Part shown: in pieces, positions 1-6,256 of the stretch
How positions within the stretch are numbered: position 1 is the first letter of the stretch
How the letters are laid out: each line of letters begins with the position of its first letter
Origin: Pseudomonadota bacterium
GTDB lineage: Bacteria > Pseudomonadota > Gammaproteobacteria > Burkholderiales > Burkholderiaceae_B
Direction of reading: 5' to 3'
Assembly (NCBI GenBank): GCA_023386765.1
Contig: JAEWJD010000249.1
Location: 1-6,417 of the forward strand
Length of the DNA: 6,417 bases
The notes under the pieces: generated by a model
What the model saw: only the letters and a program-made list of their open reading frames with translations
Database searches by the model: none
Told to the model about the DNA's origin: nothing
Translations under genes and position numbers: made by a program

Positions 1-599
1 CCCAGCCAGTTCAGATAGGCCTGCCGCGTGGGCGGCGAGACGGAATCCAGCACTTTCTGGTGATCGACCTTGTGGCGCAGCAGCAGGCGGGCGTCGGCCA
101 CGCCGCGCGACTTGCAGAACCAATGGCAGCTGTGTTGCAGCAGATAGAGCTCGGCCGAAAGGTGAAAGGCGCGCGTCTTGGGGTCCCATTGCGCTTCATT
201 GTCGACGGCATAGCGCAGGCCGGCAGCGTGGATCTGCAGCAGTTCGCGGAAGTCGCGCGTGGCAGCCGGTAGCACCCGCTCGACGTACGGCACACAGAAA
301 GTGAAGGTGCTCACGCGGGTGGCCAGCGGGGGCTCCTTGGCCATGGAGTTGGCCAGCGCGCGGGCCTGCGAGGCCATGCCGCGTTCGGTCGCAGCAAAGG
401 TCTCCAGGATCTGCAGTTGGCGGCTTTCCCCCTGCTCGTGGATGGCGCGCGCGTATCCCTGGGTAAGGGTCTCCATATGGCGTTCCAGCTGGAGGCTGGA
501 CAGGTGCTGTCCCAGCAGGGCGATGCGGTTGCGCTGGTAGCGCACGCGCAGCACCTGCCAGGCGACGAAGACCATCAACAGGGTCAGGGTAAAGTCCAT
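1..599 (-). CDS. Uncharacterised membrane-anchored protein, 5' part (3' end beyond the window)
   Basis: The reading frame is open from an ATG to the window edge: 199 complete codons and no stop, so the C-terminus is missing. The start is supported by a GAGG Shine-Dalgarno element 8 nt upstream. Residues about 3-18 (MDFTLTLLMVFVAWQVL) form one hydrophobic segment followed at once by basic residues (RVRYQRNR), which suggests an N-terminal anchor with the rest in the cytoplasm. Residues about 25-90 are rich in Q, E, L and A and look helical, possibly coiled coil. Further on, a His/Cys/Trp-rich stretch (QHSCHWFCKSRG) precedes a basic segment. I do not recognise the family and propose no function. 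The gene follows the operon on the same strand but is separated from it by 224 nt and a strong terminator, so it is probably a separate unit, or depends on read-through of that terminator. Confidence 0.8.
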   Translation of the reverse strand, partial: MDFTLTLLMVFVAWQVLRVRYQRNRIALLGQHLSSLQLERHMETLTQGYARAIHEQGESRQLQILETFAATERGMASQARALANSMAKEPPLATRVSTFTFCVPYVERVLPAATRDFRELLQIHAAGLRYAVDNEAQWDPKTRAFHLSAELYLLQHSCHWFCKSRGVADARLLLRHKVDHQKVLDSVSPPTRQAYLNWL

Positions 600-640
600 C
601 GTTCAAACCTCGATACTGTCTTGCCGGCCTGCCGGCACAT

Positions 641-676
641 AAAACAAAAGGCCCAAACCGAAGTCTGGGCCTTTTT
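641..676 (-). terminator. Rho-independent terminator with UUCG tetraloop
   Basis: Arms at 646-655 and 666-675 (AAAAGGCCCA / TGGGCCTTTT) are perfect reverse complements. Read on the minus strand, the pairing continues inward through G-U, A-U and C-G to a C(UUCG)G tetraloop, giving a 13-bp stem. A U-rich tail (UUUUGUUUU) follows, as expected for minus-strand termination. Read on the plus strand the hairpin also ends in a T run, but no plus-strand gene precedes it. It ends transcription coming from the LysR gene or from the TATAAT promoter upstream, and shields the gene at 1-599. Confidence 0.88.
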
Positions 677-762
677 GAATCTGGATGGGAAAGGAGTTCG
701 ACACTGGGGCGCCAAGCCCTTGTTTCCCAATGTGTTGCGCGCCCGGCCTGGCTGAGCGACGC
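641..762 (-). ncRNA. Candidate small RNA or attenuated leader (about 120 nt)
   Basis: Transcription from the TATAAT box at 768-773 would begin near 760-763 and stop at the strong terminator at 641-676, giving about 120 nt. No plausible ORF lies in it. The predicted RNA can fold: arms 723-729 and 686-692 (TGGGAAA / TTTCCCA on the minus strand) pair perfectly around an inner GGGC/GCCC hairpin, and the terminator hairpin follows after about 10 unpaired A-rich nucleotides. This is the general architecture of a trans-acting sRNA. It would equally fit a leader of the gene starting at 599 that is controlled by premature termination. It does not resemble tRNA, 4.5S RNA or tmRNA, and I recognise no named RNA family. 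Existence of the transcript is inference. Confidence 0.35.
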
Positions 763-767
763 TGAAA

Positions 768-796
768 ATTATAGTTGCATTCCGGCGTGCCCGCCA
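768..796 (-). promoter_or_regulatory. Putative sigma-70 promoter (perfect -10, weak -35)
   Basis: A perfect TATAAT at 768-773 on the minus strand is followed by TTTTCAGCG, an AT-rich island in otherwise GC-rich DNA. At a 17-nt spacing the -35 position (791-796) reads TGGCGG, a poor match, and shifting the spacing does not improve it much. Predicted transcription start is about 760-763. It sits 51 nt after the LysR stop codon and would drive the candidate RNA at 641-762 or the gene at 1-599. Confidence 0.45.
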
Positions 797-823
797 GACG
801 GGGCCCGGAGGCGGCAGGTGGCC

Positions 824-1732
824 TCAGACCGGCTCGTCATCGCGTCGCGCGGCTTGCGACAGTTCGGCCACGAGAGTCGTCAGCGGTCCGGACTTCTCGC
901 GTCCCAGCGCTGTGCAGATCAGCATCTCGCGGTGCGCCCACTTGTCCTTGAGCGGCCGTATCGCCAGGTTCAGCCCTGGCAGATAGGCTTGCGCGGCATG
1001 CTGGGGCAGCACGCCCAGCCCCATGCGGGCTTCGATCATGCGGCAGACGGCCTCGAATCCCTGCATCTGCACATGCAGCTTGAGCGGCTTTTCGGTCAGA
1101 CCGGCCTGGGCCGCCAGCAGGTCCATCAGCGAGGCACCGTGCTCCAGACCCACCAGGGGGTAGTCGAGCACCTGCTCGAACCAGAGCTCATCATGGCGGG
1201 TGAGGGGATGGCCGCAAGGCAGCACGGCGCAGAGGTGGTCGCTGCGATAGGGGCGGCATTCCAGGCCTTCCAGGGGGCCGCCCGGATTGATGATGCCCAC
1301 GTCGGCTTCACCGAGCAATAGCGCCTCGACGATCTGGCTGCTCCAGCGTTCTTTGATGGTGAGGTTTACGTCCGGGTGGCTGGCATTGAAACGCGCCAGG
1401 TCGGCCGGCAGGTACTGCGCCATGGCCGAGGTATTGGCCTGCACCCGCAACGCGCTGCGGCGTCCCGAACTGTGTTCATCCAGATCGGCCTGCATCTGGT
1501 TGAGCTGGATGAGCAACTGCTTGGCGTGATGCAGCAGCGTGATGCCGGCCGGGGTGAGCGCGACCCCCTTGTGCGAGCGGTCGAAGAGGGTGCATTTGAG
1601 GCGATGCTCAAGCAGCGATATGCGACGGCTGGCTGCGGCCAATCCCATGTCCGAGGCGTCGGCCGCACGCGTCAGGCTCTGTAATTCCGCAGCTTTGACA
1701 AAGAGCGCAATGGAATTGAGGTCAGGGAGCAT
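824..1732 (-). CDS. LysR-family transcriptional regulator
   Basis: The protein has 302 residues, normal for the family. Residues 4-63 form the winged helix-turn-helix, with the family pattern AA..S....AASRRISLLEHRL (residues 23-45) and then LF.R....VALTPAG (residues 49-63). A linker helix follows (about 64-90), and then the periplasmic-binding-protein-like effector domain (about 93-295) with the usual L.ARF...HPDV.L, GEADVGI and GLGVLP segments. It begins 21 nt after the CitE-like gene stops and on the same strand, so it is probably the last gene of the operon. That is unusual, because LysR regulators are more often divergent from their target. No good Shine-Dalgarno precedes the ATG, which hints at coupling to the gene before it. 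Regulation of the operon by this protein in response to a pathway acid or CoA ester is inference. Confidence 0.93.
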   Translation of the reverse strand: MLPDLNSIALFVKAAELQSLTRAADASDMGLAAASRRISLLEHRLKCTLFDRSHKGVALTPAGITLLHHAKQLLIQLNQMQADLDEHSSGRRSALRVQANTSAMAQYLPADLARFNASHPDVNLTIKERWSSQIVEALLLGEADVGIINPGGPLEGLECRPYRSDHLCAVLPCGHPLTRHDELWFEQVLDYPLVGLEHGASLMDLLAAQAGLTEKPLKLHVQMQGFEAVCRMIEARMGLGVLPQHAAQAYLPGLNLAIRPLKDKWAHREMLICTALGREKSGPLTTLVAELSQAARRDDEPV

Positions 1733-1753
1733 GAGCGTGCCGTCGAAGCAGGA

Positions 1754-2560
1754 TTACCGGGGAGTGCCTTGCGCAAGTATGGCATGGGCGCGCAGCACCA
1801 CGGGCCGGTCGATCATCTTGCCGTCCACGGTGGCTGCAGCACCGCCGGCGCGGGCCGAGGCCTGCAGCACACGTTCGGCCCAATCCCGTTCTTCGGCTGT
1901 TGGCTCGAAGGCGGCGTGCACGGCCGGGATCTGGGCGGGGTGGATGCAGAGCTTGGCGCCAAACCCCAGGCGGCGCGCCCGGGCAGCTGCGGCCTGCACG
2001 AGGTCACTGTCGCGTGTTTCGGTGCTCACGCCATCGACGGGCGCGGCCAGACCGCCCAGGCGAGATGCCAGCACCAGTTGCGAACGAAAGAACAGCAGTT
2101 CCTCGTCTTCGCCGTTGATGCCCAGATCCAGCTGGAAGTCGATGGACCCGAACACAAAACGCGCTACCCGGGGGGCGGCTGCCAGTTCACGCAGGGCATC
2201 GAAACCGGCGGCGGTTTCGATGAGCGGCAGCAGCCCGGCCTGCGGCGCTGCCTCGGCGCAGACGGCCACTTGCCCGGCTGCCACGGCCTTGGGCAGCATG
2301 ATGGCCGCCACGCCGGCGGCGGCGCAGACGGCCAGGTCGTCGCTGAACCACGGCGTGTCGGCAGCATTGATGCGCACCACCACCGGCGCGGCCGCCTGTG
2401 GCAGCCATCTCCGCAGCGCTTCACGGGCTGCTGCCTTGGCGTCCACAGGCACGGCATCTTCCAGGTCCACGATGACCGCGCCCGCGCCGGCCTGCATGGC
2501 CTTGTCGAAGCGCTCCGGACGATTGCCGGGGACAAACAGATAGGAAATGGGCGTTGACAT
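1754..2560 (-). CDS. CitE/HpcH-type CoA-ester lyase, probably citramalyl-CoA or malyl-CoA lyase
   Basis: The 268-residue protein has the hallmarks of the HpcH/HpaI aldolase/CitE family: FVPGNRPERF.KA (9-21), VIVDLEDAV (29-37), VRINA (62-66), MLPKA (88-92), LIETAAG (113-119), FGSIDFQLDLG (137-147), PVDGVSTETRD (174-184) and GFGAKLCIHPAQ (199-210). By family alignment R63 contacts substrate, and E115 and D141 are the expected Mg2+ ligands. These enzymes cleave 3-hydroxyacyl-CoA thioesters such as (S)-citramalyl-CoA (to acetyl-CoA and pyruvate) or malyl-CoA (to acetyl-CoA and glyoxylate). It is not accompanied by citrate lyase alpha/gamma subunits (CitF, CitD), so a role in the citrate lyase complex is unlikely. 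It starts 2 nt after the hydratase beta stop (TGATCATG), implying translational coupling. Substrate choice rests on context: a CoA-transferase and a hydro-lyase in the same operon favour citramalyl-CoA. Confidence 0.9.
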   Translation of the reverse strand: MSTPISYLFVPGNRPERFDKAMQAGAGAVIVDLEDAVPVDAKAAAREALRRWLPQAAAPVVVRINAADTPWFSDDLAVCAAAGVAAIMLPKAVAAGQVAVCAEAAPQAGLLPLIETAAGFDALRELAAAPRVARFVFGSIDFQLDLGINGEDEELLFFRSQLVLASRLGGLAAPVDGVSTETRDSDLVQAAAARARRLGFGAKLCIHPAQIPAVHAAFEPTAEERDWAERVLQASARAGGAAATVDGKMIDRPVVLRAHAILAQGTPR

Positions 2561-2562
2561 GA

Positions 2563-3129
2563 TCAGCGTGCCTGCAGGAGGGCGCGGTACTTGTCGACTT
2601 CCTCGGCGTACATGTCGCGGCCGTGGGCGTCGTTGGTGACGAGCAGCGGGAAGTTCTCGATCACCAGGCGCTGCACCGCCTCGGTCTTGAGGTCTTCGTA
2701 GGCGATGATTTCGGCCGAGCGGATGCAGGAGAAGAGCGTTGCCGAGATGCCGCCGATGGCGGAAAAGCAGACGGCCCGATTCTGCTGGCAGGAGGCCCGG
2801 ATGGCGTTGCCACGGGGGCCTTTGCCGATGGCACCCTTGACGCCGTGATCAAACAGCACGGTAGCGTAGGGGTCCATGCGGTAGGCGGAGGTTGGGGCCA
2901 CCACGCCGATGGCGTGGCCCGGCTTGGTGGGCCCGGGCCCGCCGTAGAACACGACCTGGTTGCGCAGGTCGACCGGCAGGGCCTGGCCCGCGGCCAGGGT
3001 ATCGACGAAACGCTTGTGGGCTGCGTCGCGGGCCATGATGATGGTGCCCGACAGATAGACCTCGTCACCGGCGGTCAAAGCCAGCACGGCATCGTCGTCG
3101 AGCAGGGTGTGGAGATAATGGACAGCCAT
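2563..3129 (-). CDS. Class I hydro-lyase (fumarase/tartrate dehydratase type), beta subunit
   Basis: The 188-residue protein corresponds to the C-terminal domain of single-chain class I fumarases and to TtdB of the two-subunit enzymes. It shows the family signature GDEVYLSGTIIMARDAAHKR (21-40), then FYGGPGPT (61-68), APTSAYRMDPY (78-88), DHGVKGAIGKG (94-104), and the C-terminal AYEDLKTEAV..LVIENFPLLVTNDAHG (about 143-170). It should pair with the alpha subunit encoded just upstream to form the active [4Fe-4S] enzyme that reversibly adds water to an unsaturated dicarboxylate. The genes are 15 nt apart, with an AAAGG ribosome-binding site 7 nt before this ATG. The motifs do not separate fumarate, L-tartrate and mesaconate as substrates. 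The operon context makes mesaconase activity attractive. Confidence 0.92.
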   Translation of the reverse strand: MAVHYLHTLLDDDAVLALTAGDEVYLSGTIIMARDAAHKRFVDTLAAGQALPVDLRNQVVFYGGPGPTKPGHAIGVVAPTSAYRMDPYATVLFDHGVKGAIGKGPRGNAIRASCQQNRAVCFSAIGGISATLFSCIRSAEIIAYEDLKTEAVQRLVIENFPLLVTNDAHGRDMYAEEVDKYRALLQAR

Positions 3130-3144
3130 GGCGATACCTTTGAC

Positions 3145-3990
3145 TCAGAGGGTGGCGCTGGCGCGCCGGCCGGCGTGACACTGGATGTTCACCGCCACGG
3201 GCAGGGCGGTGATGTGGCAGGCATAGGTTTCTACCGCCACCCACAAGGCCGTGGTTGAACCGCCATAGCCCTGCGGGCCGATGCCGGTCTGGTTGACCAG
3301 CGCCAACAGCTCGCGTTCCAGTTGAGCGACATGGGGCTCGGGGTGGTGCTCGCCGATATCGCGCAGGATGGCTTTCTTGGCGATGGCGGTGACCTTGTCG
3401 AAGCTGCCGCCTATCCCCACGCCGACCGTCAAAGGCGGACAGGCCGCGCCGCCGGCCGCCTCGATGGCCGCGAGCACGAACTTTTTCACGCCCTCGGCGC
3501 CTTCGCCGGGCAGCAGGAACTTCATGGTGCTCCAGTTCTCGCTGCCGCCGCCCTTGGGCACTACCGTGATGCGGATCTCGTCGCCCGGGACGATCTCGGT
3601 ATGCACCACTGCAGGGGTGTTGTCATTGCTGTTGACCCGCAATAGCGGATCCGACACCACCGACTTGCGCATGAAGCCCTGGGCGTAGCCCTTGCGAACG
3701 CCGGCCTGCACGGCCTCTTCGAAATGGCCGCCGTGCACGTGCACGTCCTGCCCCAGTTCGATGAAGACGATGGCCAGGCCCGTATCGTGGCAATAGGACA
3801 CCTGGTTCTGGCGTGCGATCTGATCGTTGTCGATCAATTTCAGCAGCACGGATTTTCCCAGCGGCGAGACTTCGGTCGCCGCCGCGTCGTGGAAACCCTG
3901 GATCAGGTTGTCGGGCAGCAGGTGACAGGCGTCGATGCACAGCTGCGCCACTGTGTCCGTGATTTGACTTGCAGGAACTTCTCTTACCAT
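3145..3990 (-). CDS. Class I hydro-lyase (fumarase/tartrate dehydratase type), alpha subunit
   Basis: The 281-residue protein corresponds to the N-terminal, cluster-binding domain of class I fumarases and to TtdA. Three cysteines lie in the contexts expected of the [4Fe-4S] ligands: C67 in SYCHDTG, C184 in GGAACPPLTVGVGIGG, and C271 in LPVAVNIQCHAGRRA. The segment VPKGGGSEN (144-152) is another family hallmark. The cluster has one open iron coordination site that binds substrate and, in known relatives, is sensitive to oxygen and superoxide. The start is supported by GGAG 6 nt before the ATG, and the gene begins 12 nt after the Bug gene stops. Together with the beta subunit it should act in the cytoplasm. 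Candidate reactions are fumarate to malate, mesaconate to citramalate, or tartrate dehydration. Mesaconate hydration is preferred only because of the neighbouring CoA-transferase and CoA-ester lyase. Confidence 0.93.
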   Translation of the reverse strand: MVREVPASQITDTVAQLCIDACHLLPDNLIQGFHDAAATEVSPLGKSVLLKLIDNDQIARQNQVSYCHDTGLAIVFIELGQDVHVHGGHFEEAVQAGVRKGYAQGFMRKSVVSDPLLRVNSNDNTPAVVHTEIVPGDEIRITVVPKGGGSENWSTMKFLLPGEGAEGVKKFVLAAIEAAGGAACPPLTVGVGIGGSFDKVTAIAKKAILRDIGEHHPEPHVAQLERELLALVNQTGIGPQGYGGSTTALWVAVETYACHITALPVAVNIQCHAGRRASATL

Positions 3991-4002
3991 GGGGGTCTCC
4001 GG

Positions 4003-4974
4003 TTATTCGATGCTGACCTGGGCCTGTTCGACCACTTTCTTCCAATGCGACACTTCATCGGCCAGGTAGGCGGAGAACTGTTCGGGGGAGCGTTCGGCCG
4101 GCAGCGTCAGGGCCTGGGCGCGCATCTGCTCCTGGAACGCCGGGGTCTTGAACATGGCGATCACTTCGCGGTTGAGCGCATCCACGATTTCCTTGGGGGT
4201 GTCTTTCGGTGCTACCAGCCCGAAGAAGGCCACCGCGCTCATTTTCGGAAAGCCCAGTTCACCCAAGGTGGGGACGTCGGGCAGGTAGGGCGAGCGGCTG
4301 TCACTGATCACGGCCACGGCGCGCAACTGGTCTGCCTTGACTGCCGGCAGCAGCGGGGGCAGGGAGTCGGAGGTGGCTTCCAGGGTATTGCCGATCAAGG
4401 CCGTTTTCGACTCCGAGCTGCCCTTGAACGGCACGTGAACCATCGGGAAGCCGATTTCCTTCTTCAGCAGTTCCATGGTCAGGTGCTGCAGCGAACCGTT
4501 GCCGGCCGAACCGTATGACAGATCCTTGGTCTTGGCCTGCTTGACCATGTCGTCGAAGCTGCCGATGCCCGAGGCGTTCGAGACGGCGACCACTTGCGGG
4601 GTCGAGGCGGTCTCGGCAATGCCGGTAAAGTCGACCAGCGGATCGTACTTGGTTTCCTGCGGATACAGCGCCGGCGTGATCGCGAAGGGACCGGTGCTGG
4701 TCATCAACAAGGTGTAGCCATCGGGTTTGGCGCGCGCGGCGTAGGTCGTGCCGATACGCCCACCACTGCCCGGGCGATTCTCGACGATGAAACCCTGATT
4801 GAATTTTTCCTGCAATTCCTTGCTGATCATGCGGGCGATCATGTCGCCCGTCTGGCCGGCGGCGAAGGGCACGACGATCGTGACCGGCCGGCTGGGCCAG
4901 GTGTCGGCTTGGGCAGCGCCGGCGCTCAGTGCCAGGGTGGCCAGCAGCGTGGCCGACAGCGTTTTGAAATTCAT
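4003..4974 (-). CDS. Bug/TctC-family periplasmic solute-binding protein
   Basis: The 323-residue protein has the normal length for tripartite tricarboxylate transporter receptors. Residues 1-23 are a Sec signal peptide: a Lys near the N-terminus, a hydrophobic core, and cleavage predicted after AQA before DTWP. The mature protein opens with WPSRPVTIVVPFAAG..GD..AR, then carries VENRPGSGGRIGT (64-76), KPDGYTLL (83-90), HVPFKGS (180-186) and LPDVPTLGELG (231-241), all typical of Bug proteins. The frame stays open upstream into the CoA-transferase gene, but the ATG chosen here starts the signal peptide and has GGGAG 7 nt upstream. No TctA/TctB membrane genes are present, so it is an orphan receptor that may use a transporter encoded elsewhere or act as a sensor. 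Its place among hydratase and lyase genes suggests a C4 or C5 dicarboxylate ligand (inference). Confidence 0.95.
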   Translation of the reverse strand: MNFKTLSATLLATLALSAGAAQADTWPSRPVTIVVPFAAGQTGDMIARMISKELQEKFNQGFIVENRPGSGGRIGTTYAARAKPDGYTLLMTSTGPFAITPALYPQETKYDPLVDFTGIAETASTPQVVAVSNASGIGSFDDMVKQAKTKDLSYGSAGNGSLQHLTMELLKKEIGFPMVHVPFKGSSESKTALIGNTLEATSDSLPPLLPAVKADQLRAVAVISDSRSPYLPDVPTLGELGFPKMSAVAFFGLVAPKDTPKEIVDALNREVIAMFKTPAFQEQMRAQALTLPAERSPEQFSAYLADEVSHWKKVVEQAQVSIE

Positions 4975-4980
4975 GATTTG

Positions 4981-4986
4981 TCTCCC
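4981..4986 (-). promoter_or_regulatory. Ribosome-binding site that fixes the Bug gene start
   Basis: GGGAGA on the minus strand lies 6 nt before the ATG at 4974, counting from its last base. It sits in the 29-nt gap between the CoA-transferase stop (TAA) and the signal-peptide start, and argues against the longer reading frame that overlaps the CoA-transferase gene. Confidence 0.7.
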
Positions 4987-5003
4987 GTGGTGCGGTGTTG
5001 GAG

Positions 5004-6206
5004 TTATGGGTGCTGGGCGGAGGGTCGGCCGTCCTGTGCCTGCAGGAGGGCCGGGTCGATGCCGAGTTCGGCAAGAATCGCGTCGGTGTGCTGGCCAACG
5101 CGGGGAATGGGGTCCATGCGCGGCGAAAACGCGCTTTGGCGACCAGGTGGCAGCAGGGCTGGGATGGGACCGGCTGGCGTCTGCACCTGACGCCAGCGCT
5201 CGCGCGCCTGCAATTGGGGATGCGCCCACAGGCCGGCCATATCATTGACGCGTGCATTGGCAATGCGCGCCTGGTCCAGCCGTTCGATCAGGGCCGGGGT
5301 GCTCAGGGCCGCGAACGTCTCGTCGATCAGGGCCTGGAGCGCCGCGCGATTGGCATGCCGCTGGGCGTTGCCGCAAAAGCGTGGGTCGGCATGGATGTCG
5401 GCTGACTGCAGCACGAGATGGCAGAAAGCCTCCCACTCGCGTTCGTTCTGGATGCCGAACATGACGGTGCCGCCATCGCCGACGGAAAAGGGACCGTAAG
5501 GGTAGATGGTGGCATGGGCGGCACCATTGCGCTGCGGCGGGGTGGCGCCGTCAAACGCGTAATACATCGGAAAGCCCATCCATTCGGCCAGCGACTCCAA
5601 CATCGAGACATCGATGTGCGAGCCCAGGCCGGTCCTGGCTCGTTGCAGCAGCGCCGCCAGGATATTGCTGTAGGCGTACATGCCGGCCGCGATGTCGGCG
5701 ATCGAGTTCCCCGATTTGGCGGCTTCGTCGGCCGACCCCGTCACGGACAGAAAGCCGGCCTCGCTTTGGATCAGCAGGTCATAGGCTTTCTTGTCGCGAT
5801 AGGGCCCATCTTCGCCATAGCCCGAAATGTCGCAGACGATCAGGCCCGGATGCCGGGGCATGAGCGAAGCGGCATCCAGGCCCATGCGTGCGGTGGCGCC
5901 GGGTGCCAGGTTCTGTACCAGCACATCGGCGCGCGCCAGCAGGCGTGCCATGACTTCGCCGGCGGCCGGATGTTTCAAGTCCAGCGCCAGGCTTTCCTTG
6001 GAACGGTTGACCCATACGAAGTGGGATGACTGTCCCAGCACCCGCTGGTCATAGGCGCGGGCGAAGTCGCCACTGCCAGGGCGTTCGATCTTGATGACGC
6101 GCGCGCCCAGATCCGCCAGCTGCCGGGTACAGAACGGCGCTGCAATCGAATGTTCTAGAGAGACGACCGTAATGCCGTCAAGCGGGAGGGCCATGAGTTG
6201 ATTCAT
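5004..6206 (-). CDS. Type III (CaiB/BaiF family) CoA-transferase
   Basis: The protein has 400 residues from the chosen ATG, normal for family III CoA-transferases, which move CoA between carboxylic acids through an aspartyl-CoA thioester. The N-terminal pattern LDGITVVSLEHSIAAPF.TRQLADLGARVIKIERPGSGDFAR is followed by NRSKESLALDLKHP, ISGYGEDGPYRDKKAYDLLIQ and SVTG. The Asp in SIADIAAGMYAYSNILAAL (about residue 171) fits the catalytic nucleophile. C-terminal markers such as FGIQNEREWEAFC and DPRF are also present. The start is uncertain: a TTG two codons upstream (6212) and an ATG four codons downstream (6194) are in frame, and none has a clear Shine-Dalgarno, only a pyrimidine-rich stretch. 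As first gene of the cluster with a CitE-like lyase, it probably activates a hydroxy-dicarboxylate such as citramalate or malate, perhaps using succinyl-CoA as donor. Substrate is inferred from context only. Confidence 0.93.
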   Translation of the reverse strand: MNQLMALPLDGITVVSLEHSIAAPFCTRQLADLGARVIKIERPGSGDFARAYDQRVLGQSSHFVWVNRSKESLALDLKHPAAGEVMARLLARADVLVQNLAPGATARMGLDAASLMPRHPGLIVCDISGYGEDGPYRDKKAYDLLIQSEAGFLSVTGSADEAAKSGNSIADIAAGMYAYSNILAALLQRARTGLGSHIDVSMLESLAEWMGFPMYYAFDGATPPQRNGAAHATIYPYGPFSVGDGGTVMFGIQNEREWEAFCHLVLQSADIHADPRFCGNAQRHANRAALQALIDETFAALSTPALIERLDQARIANARVNDMAGLWAHPQLQARERWRQVQTPAGPIPALLPPGRQSAFSPRMDPIPRVGQHTDAILAELGIDPALLQAQDGRPSAQHP

Positions 6207-6227
6207 CTGCAAAAAAGAGATGAAGCA

Positions 6228-6256
6228 ATGCTAGGGATTGCTGGCGCCCGCCGGAA
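6228..6256 (-). promoter_or_regulatory. Weak putative promoter of the CoA-transferase operon
   Basis: On the minus strand, TAGCAT (6228-6233) is a 4/6 match to the -10 consensus. With a 17-nt spacer the -35 position (6251-6256) reads TTCCGG, a poor match of the kind seen at activator-dependent promoters. The predicted start near 6221 leaves a leader of only about 15 nt before the ATG at 6206. Confidence 0.35.

Noticed and set aside
196..606. Minus-strand frame beginning at a TTG just upstream of the membrane-protein start
   Set aside because: It is Pro/Arg/Gly-rich and out of frame with the ATG that has the GAGG site. The alternative frame gives a hydrophobic anchor and a normal-looking protein open to the window edge.
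623..636. Two GCCGGC copies separated by 2 bp, just upstream of the membrane-protein gene
   Set aside because: They could form a 6-bp hairpin with a 4-nt loop but have no T tract. GCCGGC is frequent in such DNA, so I give it no function.
693..709. GTTCGA sequences resembling a tRNA T-loop (here and near 6277-6283)
   Set aside because: No flanking complementary T-stem, acceptor stem or anticodon arm can be built around either.
1539..2557. Long plus-strand open frames opposite the CitE-like and LysR genes (up to 334 codons)
   Set aside because: Their composition is Ala/Arg/Ser/Gly-rich without recognisable domains, and the opposite strand carries proteins with strong family motifs. They are by-products of high GC content.
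3724..4518. Plus-strand frame of 264 codons opposite the Bug and hydratase alpha genes
   Set aside because: It spans the boundary of two well-supported minus-strand genes and has no recognisable domain.
4975..5229. N-terminal extension of the Bug reading frame by 85 codons upstream of the signal peptide
   Set aside because: It overlaps the C-terminal coding part of the CoA-transferase, would bury a clear signal peptide, and a good ribosome-binding site precedes the inner ATG.
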